The notes beneath the pieces are model-generated. The model saw nothing but the letters and a program-made list of their open reading frames with translations. It was not told the origin of the DNA and searched no databases. Shown here piece after piece: positions 1 to 7,881 of a stretch of 54,407 bases of DNA (the first letter of the stretch is position 1; each line of letters begins with the position of its first letter). The DNA lies in contig JAAELY010000157.1 of NCBI GenBank assembly GCA_024226335.1, positions 1 through 54,407 of the forward strand. The letters are read 5' to 3'. The translations under genes and the position numbers were made by a program. This DNA comes from a bacterium. GTDB taxonomy: Bacteria; Myxococcota_A; UBA9160; SZUA-336.

Positions 1-159
1 AGATACCGTTCCGGAGGCTCCACCGAAGTTCGTAACTTCGATCGTGAAGTCTGTTCCGAAAGGCAGGGTGCTTGCCCCGGCGCGATCAGCAACCGCGCCG
101 ATCATCATCACCAAGGCCATCAGTGCGAAGCAATTCAACAATCTCACTGCAACCGCCAT
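1..159 (-). CDS. secreted protein, 5' fragment (runs off window)
   Basis: Only the first 53 codons lie in the window. The start is the ATG at 157-159, read on the minus strand. It is preceded by a strong GGAGGAAGGG ribosome binding site at about 162-171. The N-terminus is a classical signal peptide: a short basic start (MAVAVRLLN), a hydrophobic core rich in Leu, Met and Ala, and an Ala-x-Ala-like cleavage zone around residues 22-30. The mature part begins TLPFGTDFTIEVTNFGG. The product is therefore exported to the periplasm, outer membrane or medium. No family can be named from 53 residues. The sequence upstream of the start carries a tandem repeat that duplicates the ribosome binding site. 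Confidence 0.7.
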   Translation of the reverse strand, partial: MAVAVRLLNCFALMALVMMIGAVADRAGASTLPFGTDFTIEVTNFGGASGTVS

Positions 160-166
160 GACCCTT

Positions 167-197
167 CCTCCAGTCCAATGAACCTCCAGTCCAATGA
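167..197. repeat. tandem direct repeat duplicating a ribosome binding site
   Basis: A 15-base unit (CCTCCAGTCCAATGA on the plus strand) occurs at 167-181 and again at 183-197, a period of 16 bases. Read on the minus strand each unit ends in GGAGG, so the Shine-Dalgarno element of the partial secreted gene is present twice. Only the copy nearer the ATG is correctly spaced. Confidence 0.8.
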
Positions 198-309
198 CCC
201 GGGACATCCTTAGTCAACCCTATCAGGTGTACACCCCACACCAAAGGAATTCCTCTCCACCACGCCACCCACCTCCCCAAACACCCGTACCAGCCGAGCG
301 CGGCGGGAA

Positions 310-410
310 GGTCGAACGCCACCCCCGCCGGGCATTTCGGAGCCACCAAAGAGCGCCACAAGGTCCAAACGAAGCGCGCGGAGCATGACCGGCGGGGGTG
401 GCGTTCGACC
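310..410. repeat. 22-bp perfect inverted repeat, 57-base loop
   Basis: Positions 310-331 and 389-410 are exact reverse complements (22 of 22 bases; one arm begins GGTCGAACGCC, the other ends GGCGTTCGACC). One mismatch further in, CAT (333-335) pairs with ATG (385-387). The structure lies 29 bases beyond the stop codon of the minus-strand flavoprotein gene that ends at 439. It could act as a transcription terminator for that operon or be the remnant of a small mobile element. There is no U-tract. The stretch 160-438 holds no convincing gene. Confidence 0.75.
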
Positions 411-438
411 GACTCACCTGCCTCAACCCCCGAACCAA

Positions 439-1572
439 CTAAAACCGACGCAAAGCATCCCGAAGCAAACGCCGCCCCAAAGTCGAATACGGCTGCGCAA
501 CCATCAACATCTCAGAAATCACCCGGTTCACCCTGCGACTGCGACTGCCCAACGCGAGTGCGAGATCCACACCTCGCGGCGAATAGAGCCAGCGGGCGAT
601 CTGCGCTGCGCGTGCCAGGTCCTTGCCCGTGCTCGCCATCCAGCGCTCGCGGTACAGATCGTGTGCGCGCATCGGACCGGCTTCGCAGAGTGCGGAAGCG
701 AGCGTGGCCGCCGAGTCGATGGCGTGCTGGATGCCTTCGCCGGTGATCGCGTCGGGTAGAGCGGCGGCATCACCGATCAATGCGAAGTGCGGCCCGCCGA
801 GAACCGGACGACGCGCGCTTTTCGTTCCCGCGACCGGGATGCTGGCGGCGTAGGGTCGGCGCGGGTGGTCGAGGCTTCCCGGATAGCGTTGTTCGAGCAT
901 GCTCAGTACGCGGCGTTGCAACGCCTGACCGTTCTCCGCGTGTAGCGGCGCTGCGACTCCGACCGAGACGTGATCCAGACGCGGGAACACCCAGAGATAA
1001 CCCGGGTAATCCGCGATGAACTCGATGTACAGCTCGTCTTCTTCGATGCCGTCGACGAAGAAGCCGGCCGTGGCGTAACTGCACGGGTCGCCGGGTTTGT
1101 GACCGAGCAGCGCGCGGCGCACCATCGATGACGGTCCGTCCGCTCCGACTACGAAATCGTGTCGGTTCCGCTGGCCGCCGGCTTCGAGTTCGATCTGCTC
1201 TTTCTTCAAGCTCAGATTCGTCACTCGCGCGCTTTCGAAGCGCGCGCCCGCTTTGCGCGCGCGATCGACGAGGGCCGAGTCGAAGACCCGACGCGAGAAC
1301 ACGTCGATCGGTTGCGCGATCGGTACGTTCAGTACACGTCCCGCCGGGCCCCGCAATCGCACGGAGTGGCTCGGACGTCCCAGTGCACGCAGCTCGCGCA
1401 GTTCCGGGTGGTGTTCGAACACGCCGGGAGTTACACCGCCACCGCACGCCTTCTCGCGGGGATGGGACGGATCGTAGAGACAGACCTGATGGCCGGCCTT
1501 GGCCAGGCGTTCAGCGCAGAATGCCCCGGCCGGGCCGGCTCCAACGATTCCGACGTCCAGCGAACGGCTCAC
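439..1572 (-). CDS. geranylgeranyl reductase family FAD-dependent oxidoreductase
   Basis: A 377-residue flavoprotein of the geranylgeranyl/digeranylgeranyl reductase family (ChlP-like), which reduces isoprenoid double bonds or acts as a general FAD oxidoreductase. Visible features are the N-terminal dinucleotide-binding motif GAGPAG (residues 11-16), the family's CGGGVTP motif near residue 43, a VGADGPSS motif near 143, and the second FAD motif GDAAALPDAITGEG near 270. Its ATG overlaps the stop codon of the upstream ETF-ubiquinone oxidoreductase gene (ATGA type), so the two are translationally coupled and probably share a redox context. The true substrate (menaquinone tail, membrane lipid or other polyprenyl) cannot be told from the sequence. 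Family assignment is firm; function is open. Confidence 0.85.
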   Translation of the reverse strand: MSRSLDVGIVGAGPAGAFCAERLAKAGHQVCLYDPSHPREKACGGGVTPGVFEHHPELRELRALGRPSHSVRLRGPAGRVLNVPIAQPIDVFSRRVFDSALVDRARKAGARFESARVTNLSLKKEQIELEAGGQRNRHDFVVGADGPSSMVRRALLGHKPGDPCSYATAGFFVDGIEEDELYIEFIADYPGYLWVFPRLDHVSVGVAAPLHAENGQALQRRVLSMLEQRYPGSLDHPRRPYAASIPVAGTKSARRPVLGGPHFALIGDAAALPDAITGEGIQHAIDSAATLASALCEAGPMRAHDLYRERWMASTGKDLARAAQIARWLYSPRGVDLALALGSRSRRVNRVISEMLMVAQPYSTLGRRLLRDALRRF

Positions 1573-3269
1573 ATCTGCGAGTAGTCGGGCCCATCGCCAC
1601 CTTCGGGCGTGGTCCAGGTGATCTGTGCGTACGGATCCGCGATGTCACAGGTCTTGCAGTGCAGACAGTTCTCGTGATGGATCACGAGCTTGTTCTTTCC
1701 GGCGTTCGCGTCGTCCGGGATCATCTCGTACACCTCTGCCGGGCAGAAGTTCTCGCACGGATTCCCGTACTCCTCGGCGCAGGTCGTCGCACAGACATTG
1801 AGATCTGCCACCTTCAGGTGCGACGGCTGGTCGACCTCGTGGCGCGAACCCGCGAGCGCGACGCCCGTTACCTTGTCGAGCGTCAGCTTGTTGTCGTACT
1901 CGATCTTCTCGGCCTTCTTCTGCTCCTTGGCCGAGAGGTCTGCGAGCTTCTGCATATGTGTGTGATCCGGGTGCGACCGGACGTGTTTGAACAGACCCCG
2001 GCCGCCCGTGATCATGGCGAGCGCCTGGCCGTTCACGATCCAGGGAAGCTGTCGCAACCAGCCCATCCACTTGGGCCACTTGTGCACGAAGCTGAACGAA
2101 GCGTGGAAGTTGCGCGCCTTCCAGTGCTCCTTGTACGCCCAGCTCGCGTCGTAGAGTTCCTTGTACTTGCTGAGTGTCTTTTCGGAATAGTCGTCTTCCT
2201 GGATCGCTTCGATCAGCGCTTCGGCGGCGAGCATTCCGCTCTTGATCGCCAGGTGAATGCCCTTGAGCCGTTCGCCGTTACAGGTACCCGCAGAGTCGCC
2301 GACGATCATCGCGCCGTTGGCGAACAGCTTGGGTTGCGAGAAGTGGCCACCGGCGGGCATTGTCTTGGCGCCGTAGCGGATGCACTCACCGCCTTCGAGC
2401 AGCGCCTGCATTTTGGGATGCGTCTTCCAGCGCTGCATACTGTCGTGCGGATCGGTGTGCGGGTTGTCGTAGTCCAGGCCGCTCACGAAGCCGATCGAGA
2501 CCATATTGTCCTTCAGGTCGTAGACCCAACCGCCGCCGAACGTCGTCGGGTCTTGCGGCCAGCCCATGGTGTGAATCACGCGGCCGGGCACGTGGTTCTC
2601 GGGCTTGATCTTCCAGATCTCCTTGATGCCCGTCTCGTAGGCCTGTGGGTTCTCGCCGTGCATGTCGAATCGGTCCAGCAACTGCTTCGTGCAGGAACCG
2701 CGCGGACCTTCGCCAAACAGAACACAACTGGCGTAGATCTCCGGGCCGGCTTCGAACACACCTTTTTGCGAGCCGTCCTTGTCGAGCCCGCGATCCTGGA
2801 TCTGCACGCCGACGACTCGATCACCTTCAAATATCGGTCGCGCGGCCGGGAAGCCCGGGTAGATCTCGATGCCGAGGCCCTCGGCCTTTTCGGCCAGCCA
2901 CTTCACGACATCGGAAAGCGAGACGGCGTAGTTGCCGTGGTTGACGAACGGCGGTGGAGTTACGGGCGAAGTGAATCCGCTCTTTTCAGTCAGTATCCAC
3001 GTGTAATCCGAGGAGCACTGATGGTGAAAGGGGAAACCCTGCTCCAGGAAATCCGGCAGGAGTTCCTGGAGAGCAATCGGATCCATCATCGCGCCCGAGA
3101 GCTGGTGAGCGCCGATCTCGGCGCCCTTCTCGATGACGAGCACGGCGGGCATCTCGACGCCCTTTTCTTCGCAAAGCTGGTGCAGGCGAATCACCGCTGC
3201 CAGGTTCGCGAGGCCTGCGCCTACCAGAAGGATGTCTACGTCCAGTCGCTCTCTCTCAACTTCGCTCAT
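1569..3269 (-). CDS. electron transfer flavoprotein-ubiquinone oxidoreductase
   Basis: A 566-residue ETF-QO, the usual length for the family. This membrane-associated enzyme takes electrons from reduced ETF, fed by acyl-CoA and other dehydrogenases, and passes them to the quinone pool. Seen: an N-terminal FAD motif, a long quinone/FAD domain with GGGWVYDLKD and GDSAGTCNGERLKGIHLA, and a C-terminal ferredoxin-like domain whose 4Fe-4S ligands lie in ENFCPAEVYE and NCLHCKTCDIADP. The dinucleotide motif reads GAGLAN (17-22), with Asn where GxGxxG has the third Gly. The ATG is at 3267-3269. The gene implies that fatty-acid or amino-acid oxidation is coupled to respiration. The etfAB genes are not in this window. 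Confidence 0.93.
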   Translation of the reverse strand: MSEVERERLDVDILLVGAGLANLAAVIRLHQLCEEKGVEMPAVLVIEKGAEIGAHQLSGAMMDPIALQELLPDFLEQGFPFHHQCSSDYTWILTEKSGFTSPVTPPPFVNHGNYAVSLSDVVKWLAEKAEGLGIEIYPGFPAARPIFEGDRVVGVQIQDRGLDKDGSQKGVFEAGPEIYASCVLFGEGPRGSCTKQLLDRFDMHGENPQAYETGIKEIWKIKPENHVPGRVIHTMGWPQDPTTFGGGWVYDLKDNMVSIGFVSGLDYDNPHTDPHDSMQRWKTHPKMQALLEGGECIRYGAKTMPAGGHFSQPKLFANGAMIVGDSAGTCNGERLKGIHLAIKSGMLAAEALIEAIQEDDYSEKTLSKYKELYDASWAYKEHWKARNFHASFSFVHKWPKWMGWLRQLPWIVNGQALAMITGGRGLFKHVRSHPDHTHMQKLADLSAKEQKKAEKIEYDNKLTLDKVTGVALAGSRHEVDQPSHLKVADLNVCATTCAEEYGNPCENFCPAEVYEMIPDDANAGKNKLVIHHENCLHCKTCDIADPYAQITWTTPEGGDGPDYSQM

Positions 3270-3481
3270 GTGAAACCTCGGTTGTGGGGCTGGGCCGCTT
3301 TGGAGTCCCGGGGCGTCGAAGCCTCCAGGCTCTGCCTCCGGTCGGCGCTGATCCGCGGCAGTTCCCGGCCCAATCCAGCTGGTGGCTCGATCCGTTTGGG
3401 GGTGATCGGGCCTGTCCGGGCAGGATACAACACCGTCCGCCGTGCGTCCTTCGCACGATCCGGGCCAGGACCGACTCCGAG

Positions 3482-4684
3482 TCAGTTCCGGGCTAGCAAG
3501 AGGCGGCTACCGGCCACGAAGATGGCCATGGCGCCCAGCGTGCTCAAGCCACTGATAAGGAACGGCGCTCCCGCGCCCGCGGTGTAGAACACCCAGCCCC
3601 AGCAAAACGACCCGATGGTACGCCCGGTGTTCACCATGGCCTGGCTCTGGCTCATGTATTCGCCGGCTTCGTGATCGGCCGCGACTCTCGAGAACAAGCT
3701 GGTGAAGGCGGGAAAGGCGAGGCCGGAACCGAGCGCGAGCATCCCGCCGGAGAGCATCAAAACGCCGAAGTTGAACGACACTGCAATTCCCAGGATCGCG
3801 CAGCCCATGAGCCCCAGCCCGCCGATGGTCAGTCGGACGTCTCCCCAGATCCGGGTCAGGGGCGCGATCGCCAGGCCCTGGATCAAACCCATGATGCACG
3901 CGACCGCGGCCATATAGAGGCCGATCTGCAGCTCGTTCCACATGAAGCGTTCCCGAGCGAAAAGCGGAAACATCGCTTCGATCGCGGAAAAGGCGAAGAA
4001 GATATGCAGAAACAGATAGAGGTAGAGCCGAGTGCGATTGTCGTGAACGCTGGCGGCGACCAGCAAAGGAGCGGGAATCATGGCCCGCGCAAACCCGCCC
4101 CAGCCAATATTGTCTGAACCCGGCGCGCGGCTCTCCGGCAGTGTCCAGGCCGCCAGAAGAAAGTTGAGCCCGGCCACGGCGGCCGTCGCGTAAAACGGCA
4201 GGGCCAGATCGACCCAGGCCAACACGCCACCGAGTGCCGTGCCCAGAACGAGTCCGATCCCGGACGCCGCTCCGATCAGCCCCATGCCCTCGGTGCGCGT
4301 TTCTGAGTCGGTCAGATCGGTCATATAGGCCTGAGCCGCACCGATACTCGCGCCGAAGAAGCCGCCGAGCAGGCGGGCGACGTAGATGGTCAGCAGGGAG
4401 TCCGCAGTCGCCAGAAGGAAGAAACTGGCGGCCGTGCCCAGAAGTGAGGTGAGCAGGATCGGACGGCGGCCCACACGATCGGATGCCCAGCCCCAGAGGG
4501 GCAGGAAGAGCACGAGTCCCAGCGCGTACAGCGCGGTGATCAGTGGGACGTGAAAGGCGGCGACGCCGAGCACGTCCAGAAAGCGCGGCAACACCGGAAT
4601 CAGGATGCTGAAGCCGATGAAGTCGATCAGGATCGTCGCGAAGATGACCCAGGTCGCGAGCCGCCGCTTGCTGAAAGCACTCAT
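3482..4684 (-). CDS. MFS transporter, TetA/DHA1-like
   Basis: A 400-residue major facilitator with about twelve hydrophobic segments. The cytoplasmic loop-2 motif A appears as GWASDRVGRRPIL (about residues 64-76). The N-terminal half reads ILIDFIGFSILIPVLPRF, typical of tetracycline/multidrug proton antiporters of the DHA1 group. Substrate is unknown; a resistance role cannot be inferred from this sequence. It stands alone on the minus strand, divergent from the gene at 4870, with a shared upstream region of about 185 bases. The intergenic stretch to the ETF-QO gene (3270-3481) shows no gene. Confidence 0.85.
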   Translation of the reverse strand: MSAFSKRRLATWVIFATILIDFIGFSILIPVLPRFLDVLGVAAFHVPLITALYALGLVLFLPLWGWASDRVGRRPILLTSLLGTAASFFLLATADSLLTIYVARLLGGFFGASIGAAQAYMTDLTDSETRTEGMGLIGAASGIGLVLGTALGGVLAWVDLALPFYATAAVAGLNFLLAAWTLPESRAPGSDNIGWGGFARAMIPAPLLVAASVHDNRTRLYLYLFLHIFFAFSAIEAMFPLFARERFMWNELQIGLYMAAVACIMGLIQGLAIAPLTRIWGDVRLTIGGLGLMGCAILGIAVSFNFGVLMLSGGMLALGSGLAFPAFTSLFSRVAADHEAGEYMSQSQAMVNTGRTIGSFCWGWVFYTAGAGAPFLISGLSTLGAMAIFVAGSRLLLARN

Positions 4685-4869
4685 TGCGGTCTCGCCGCGA
4701 CAAGGCGATCTGATAAGTTCACGGTTCGAGAAGCGGGTAGGCGGCGGATCACGGGCTGCATTCTACGGCCCAGACGGGTGCGCCGCAGCCCGGGCGATTT
4801 CGACCGGCGTTCGGTCGAGCGCCGGGGGTCCGATTTTCTCGAGAGTATCAACAGGGGAGTTCCGTCGCG

Positions 4870-5799
4870 GTGGAAGTGCGAGAGCGAAAGCTGGCCCAGA
4901 TCGTACGTGATTTCATGGAGGCCTTCGTGCTGGCGGCCAAGATTGGTGAAGGGCTGCGCAGTCAGAGTCTGTCTTTCAAACTCGTGCAGGGGTTGGTCGG
5001 AGATGCGGAAGACAATGTGCTCCACCGGCTGAAGGAAGAGTGTCACGCGTTGTTTCGCGTCAACGACGCCCGCCCACTCACCGAAGTACAGGCCGAGGAG
5101 CTCTTCGATCTGGCCGTGGGTGCGCTGTTTCACGAGACCATGAAGTTTCGCGAAGGCTACTACCTGACGACCAGTTACGGACCGCGTCTACAGCGCATGA
5201 TGGAGGAGGGCTCGGCTTCGGGTCCGCTGGCCGAGGGCTTCGAGCGCGCATTCGAGGGCGGGCATCGGCGCATGATGGAGTCCTGGGCCGAGGCTTCGCG
5301 CCTGTTCGAGGAGACGCGCGATCAGCTGTTGATCGTATTGCATCAGATTCCGCCCAGTGGTGCGGTTGCGCGCAGCCTGATCGAAGATCCAAAACGCACC
5401 AGCGCTGTGTTCCAGATTCCGCTCGGGGATCTGCTCAAGGACGTGTTTGGTTCGAAGACGGCGGGCTTCCGGCTGGCAGTAGATAATCTGATCGAAAACG
5501 GTCATTTCGAACACGCGCGGCGTCTGCTGGAACGCGAAGACGCCCCGAGCGACCCCGCATTTCCGAGTGCCGTGCGTTATGCGCACGGAATGGAGGCCTA
5601 CTACTCCGGCCACAACGACACCGCGGTCGAACACCTGGCAAGCTGGGTTTCGGACAGCGCCGAGAATCCCGAGAGCTGGAGCCTGCGCGCACAGCAGGTC
5701 TTGAAGAGCCTCGCCGAGACGGCCGAACAACTCGATCCGAAGCTCTCGCGTGAAGCCCGGGGGTTGGCGGAGTCGCTCAGGCAGGCGCGCTCGAACTGA
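4870..5799 (+). CDS. uncharacterised helical protein, TPR-like C-terminus
   Basis: A 309-residue soluble protein with no signal peptide or membrane segment. The start is a GTG preceded at a proper distance by AGGGGAG. The sequence is almost entirely helical in character and charged. Residues about 205-300 (ARRLLEREDAPSDPAF, AHGMEAYYSGHNDTAVEHL) look like degenerate TPR helices. I do not recognise the family. It is a lone plus-strand gene between two minus-strand genes, and its last 23 bases overlap the 3' end of lgt tail to tail. Coding is supported by the good start signal and uninterrupted frame; function is unknown. Confidence 0.7.
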   Translation: MEVRERKLAQIVRDFMEAFVLAAKIGEGLRSQSLSFKLVQGLVGDAEDNVLHRLKEECHALFRVNDARPLTEVQAEELFDLAVGALFHETMKFREGYYLTTSYGPRLQRMMEEGSASGPLAEGFERAFEGGHRRMMESWAEASRLFEETRDQLLIVLHQIPPSGAVARSLIEDPKRTSAVFQIPLGDLLKDVFGSKTAGFRLAVDNLIENGHFEHARRLLEREDAPSDPAFPSAVRYAHGMEAYYSGHNDTAVEHLASWVSDSAENPESWSLRAQQVLKSLAETAEQLDPKLSREARGLAESLRQARSN

Positions 5800-6541
5800 G
5801 TTCAGCTGTGCGTTTGCGGTAGAAGATCATCCAGCTCGCAAAGCCTACGATCAGGCAGCCCAGAGCTACGAGTTGTGCGTTTGTCAGTGGTCCGATCAAC
5901 GTGGGGTTGATGCGCAGTCCCTCGATCCAGAGACGTCCCGCGCCCGCGAACATCAGATACTCGCCGAACAAAAACGGGGAACGCGACCTGCGTGCCCACA
6001 GGATGGCGCCGGCTGGAACCAGCCAGGCGACTTCGTAGAGCATCGTCGGGTGCACCGGAATCTCCGTGGGTGGCAGGCCCTGGGGAAACGCGATACCGAA
6101 GGGTCCATCCGTGGGACGACCGTAGTCGTCGCCGACCAGGAAGCAGCCAACGCGGCCGAGCGCCTGGCCAATTGCGAGAGTGGCTGCGGATCCGTTCATC
6201 GCTGCGACCAGGGGAATTTCGAGCCTCCAAGCCTGGAAAAGCCCCCCGATCGCTCCACCGAGCAAGCCGCCGTACCAGGTGAGACCCCCGCGACTGAACA
6301 GCAGTTCGGAGAACACGGCATCGGAGTGGCGCGCCAGATTCTCGCCGACGTACCAGAGTTTTGAACCGAGCAAACCGCCGATCACGCACCAGGTGAGCAC
6401 GTTCCAGGCGTTCTCGCCGCCCAGTCCCATTTCCTCAAATGCTCGCGCCGCGATCCAGCCGCCCACCAAGAAGCCGAGCGCGACCATCACGCCGAAAGAG
6501 GAAACTTGAAACCAGCCGATCTCGATAATCGTGGGATACAC
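5777..6541 (-). CDS. lgt: prolipoprotein diacylglyceryl transferase
   Basis: Lgt, 254 residues, moves a diacylglyceryl group from phosphatidylglycerol to the lipobox cysteine of prolipoproteins in the inner membrane. Seven hydrophobic segments are visible. The Lgt signature appears as GRVGCFLVGDDYG (129-141). The SRGGLTWYGGLLGG segment (83-96) matches the second conserved region, with Tyr where E. coli has the active-site His, a substitution I recall from other bacterial Lgt proteins. The start is GTG (6539-6541), directly abutting the TAG of the upstream nucleotidyltransferase gene, so expression is coupled. The 3' end overlaps the convergent gene 4870-5799 by 23 bases. Lipoproteins such as BamD in this window would be clients. 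Confidence 0.93.
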   Translation of the reverse strand: MYPTIIEIGWFQVSSFGVMVALGFLVGGWIAARAFEEMGLGGENAWNVLTWCVIGGLLGSKLWYVGENLARHSDAVFSELLFSRGGLTWYGGLLGGAIGGLFQAWRLEIPLVAAMNGSAATLAIGQALGRVGCFLVGDDYGRPTDGPFGIAFPQGLPPTEIPVHPTMLYEVAWLVPAGAILWARRSRSPFLFGEYLMFAGAGRLWIEGLRINPTLIGPLTNAQLVALGCLIVGFASWMIFYRKRTAELSSSAPA

Positions 6542-7864
6542 CTATCTCTCCTCGCCGAAGGCCGCGCGCAACCAATCCAGAATGCGCGCGCGCGTGTTGT
6601 CTTCGGGATTTGTCCACACGCGTCGTCGCGCTCGCATCAACCAGCGCTGTACTTCGGGTCCCTCGGGGATCGAAAACTCTTGCATGATTTCCTTGCCACC
6701 GATTGCGAGATGCTCGGCGTCGTTTCGGTTCAGCGCGCGAATGCGTAATTCCAGTTCGGTCCGGATCTTCAAAGCGTGTTCGATCTCATCCCCACCTGAC
6801 TCCTGACAGCGGAGCTCCAGTTCGGCGCGTCCGAGCGCGAGCACGTCTTCGAGGATATCGCGGCCGACTCGCCAGAGCATCCGGCGAATCGCAGCGTCGT
6901 CCATCCACCGCTCCGACGCCAGGCCGAAGTGGCGTATTCGCCGTTCCACACCCGTCGCAAGATGCCGCGACCAGCGCAATCTGCGACTCGCCGCCCGCAC
7001 AAAGAAGGCGGTTCGCAGATGGGGCCGCAGGAATACCCAGTGCTCTCGGCCCGCAAGATAACGCTTGCAGTCGACGACAGCGCACGTGTGCAATAGCGCG
7101 GCAAGGCGTTGCACCGGATCTGGGCGAACGCGGGCGCACAGTTCGAGCGAATACCTGAACAGATCGTCGCTCAGGTGTTCAGCGGCGATTCCCGAACTGC
7201 GCAGCGCCTCGGGCAGGATGACCCCGAGCGCACCGCACTCGTGCAGGCCTGCCAGGGCCGCGCGCGGATCCGGCGTCCGCAACACACGGAAGAGTTCGTC
7301 CCGCAGACGCTCGCCCGGGCATTCGAGCAGCCGCCAGGCATTGCGCACCATCTCCCGTGCGGTGTTCGGGTCGGTGTGCAGGCCGAGTTCGGTGGCCAAT
7401 CGGATCCCGCGCGCAATCCGCACAGGGTCGTCGGCGAACGCTCTGCGTGGATCGCTCGCACGGAGGCGACCGGCGGCCAGATCATCGCGCCCCCCGAGTG
7501 GGTCGAGCCAGGTGCTCCGAGCCGGATCGAAGGCGATCGCGTTCACGGTGAAGTCGCGCATGGCCAGGTCTTGCTCGAGGCTGCTGGCGCCCGCGCGGGC
7601 GGCCGAGATCTCGATACGCGGCCGCCCCTCCCGGGCGGGCAGCGCAACGACCGGGTTGGCCGAACCGATGAGCTTTGCACCCGGGAGTTCGCGCGCGACG
7701 ACCTCGAGGCTGCCCTCCACGAACAGGTCGTAATCGCGCACTGGCCGCTCGAGGATCTCGTCGCGCAGGGCGCCGCCGACTATATAGGTAGGGACGCCGA
7801 CGCCCAGAAGACGCTGAACGACGCCCTCAACACTCGCCGGAAGGCTGGGTGCGTCCATGGCCAT
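6542..7864 (-). CDS. CCA-adding/poly(A) polymerase-type tRNA nucleotidyltransferase
   Basis: About 440 residues from the ATG at 7862-7864 (a second ATG follows at 7856-7858). The open frame extends further upstream into the patatin gene, but no start there is credible. Class II nucleotidyltransferase motifs are clear: GGALRD (30-35), the catalytic DxD in RDYDLF (Asp44, Asp46), RDFTVNAIAFD, and DPLGGRDDLAAGRLR followed by DDPVRIARGIR. The family adds CCA, or part of it, to tRNA 3' ends, or polyadenylates RNA. In the C-terminal half the position of the usual LLHD metal motif reads AALLHTCAV, so an HD phosphohydrolase function looks lost. It lies 17 bases after the patatin gene and abuts lgt. 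Confidence 0.87.
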   Translation of the reverse strand: MAMDAPSLPASVEGVVQRLLGVGVPTYIVGGALRDEILERPVRDYDLFVEGSLEVVARELPGAKLIGSANPVVALPAREGRPRIEISAARAGASSLEQDLAMRDFTVNAIAFDPARSTWLDPLGGRDDLAAGRLRASDPRRAFADDPVRIARGIRLATELGLHTDPNTAREMVRNAWRLLECPGERLRDELFRVLRTPDPRAALAGLHECGALGVILPEALRSSGIAAEHLSDDLFRYSLELCARVRPDPVQRLAALLHTCAVVDCKRYLAGREHWVFLRPHLRTAFFVRAASRRLRWSRHLATGVERRIRHFGLASERWMDDAAIRRMLWRVGRDILEDVLALGRAELELRCQESGGDEIEHALKIRTELELRIRALNRNDAEHLAIGGKEIMQEFSIPEGPEVQRWLMRARRRVWTNPEDNTRARILDWLRAAFGEER

Positions 7865-7881
7865 GGCAGGAGAGTAGCGGG

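Noticed and set aside
1128-3587. 819-codon plus-strand open frame
   Set aside because: Antisense to the well-supported flavoprotein and ETF-QO genes; long opposite-strand frames are expected from GC-rich codon bias. The translation is Arg/Val/Leu-rich with no domain.
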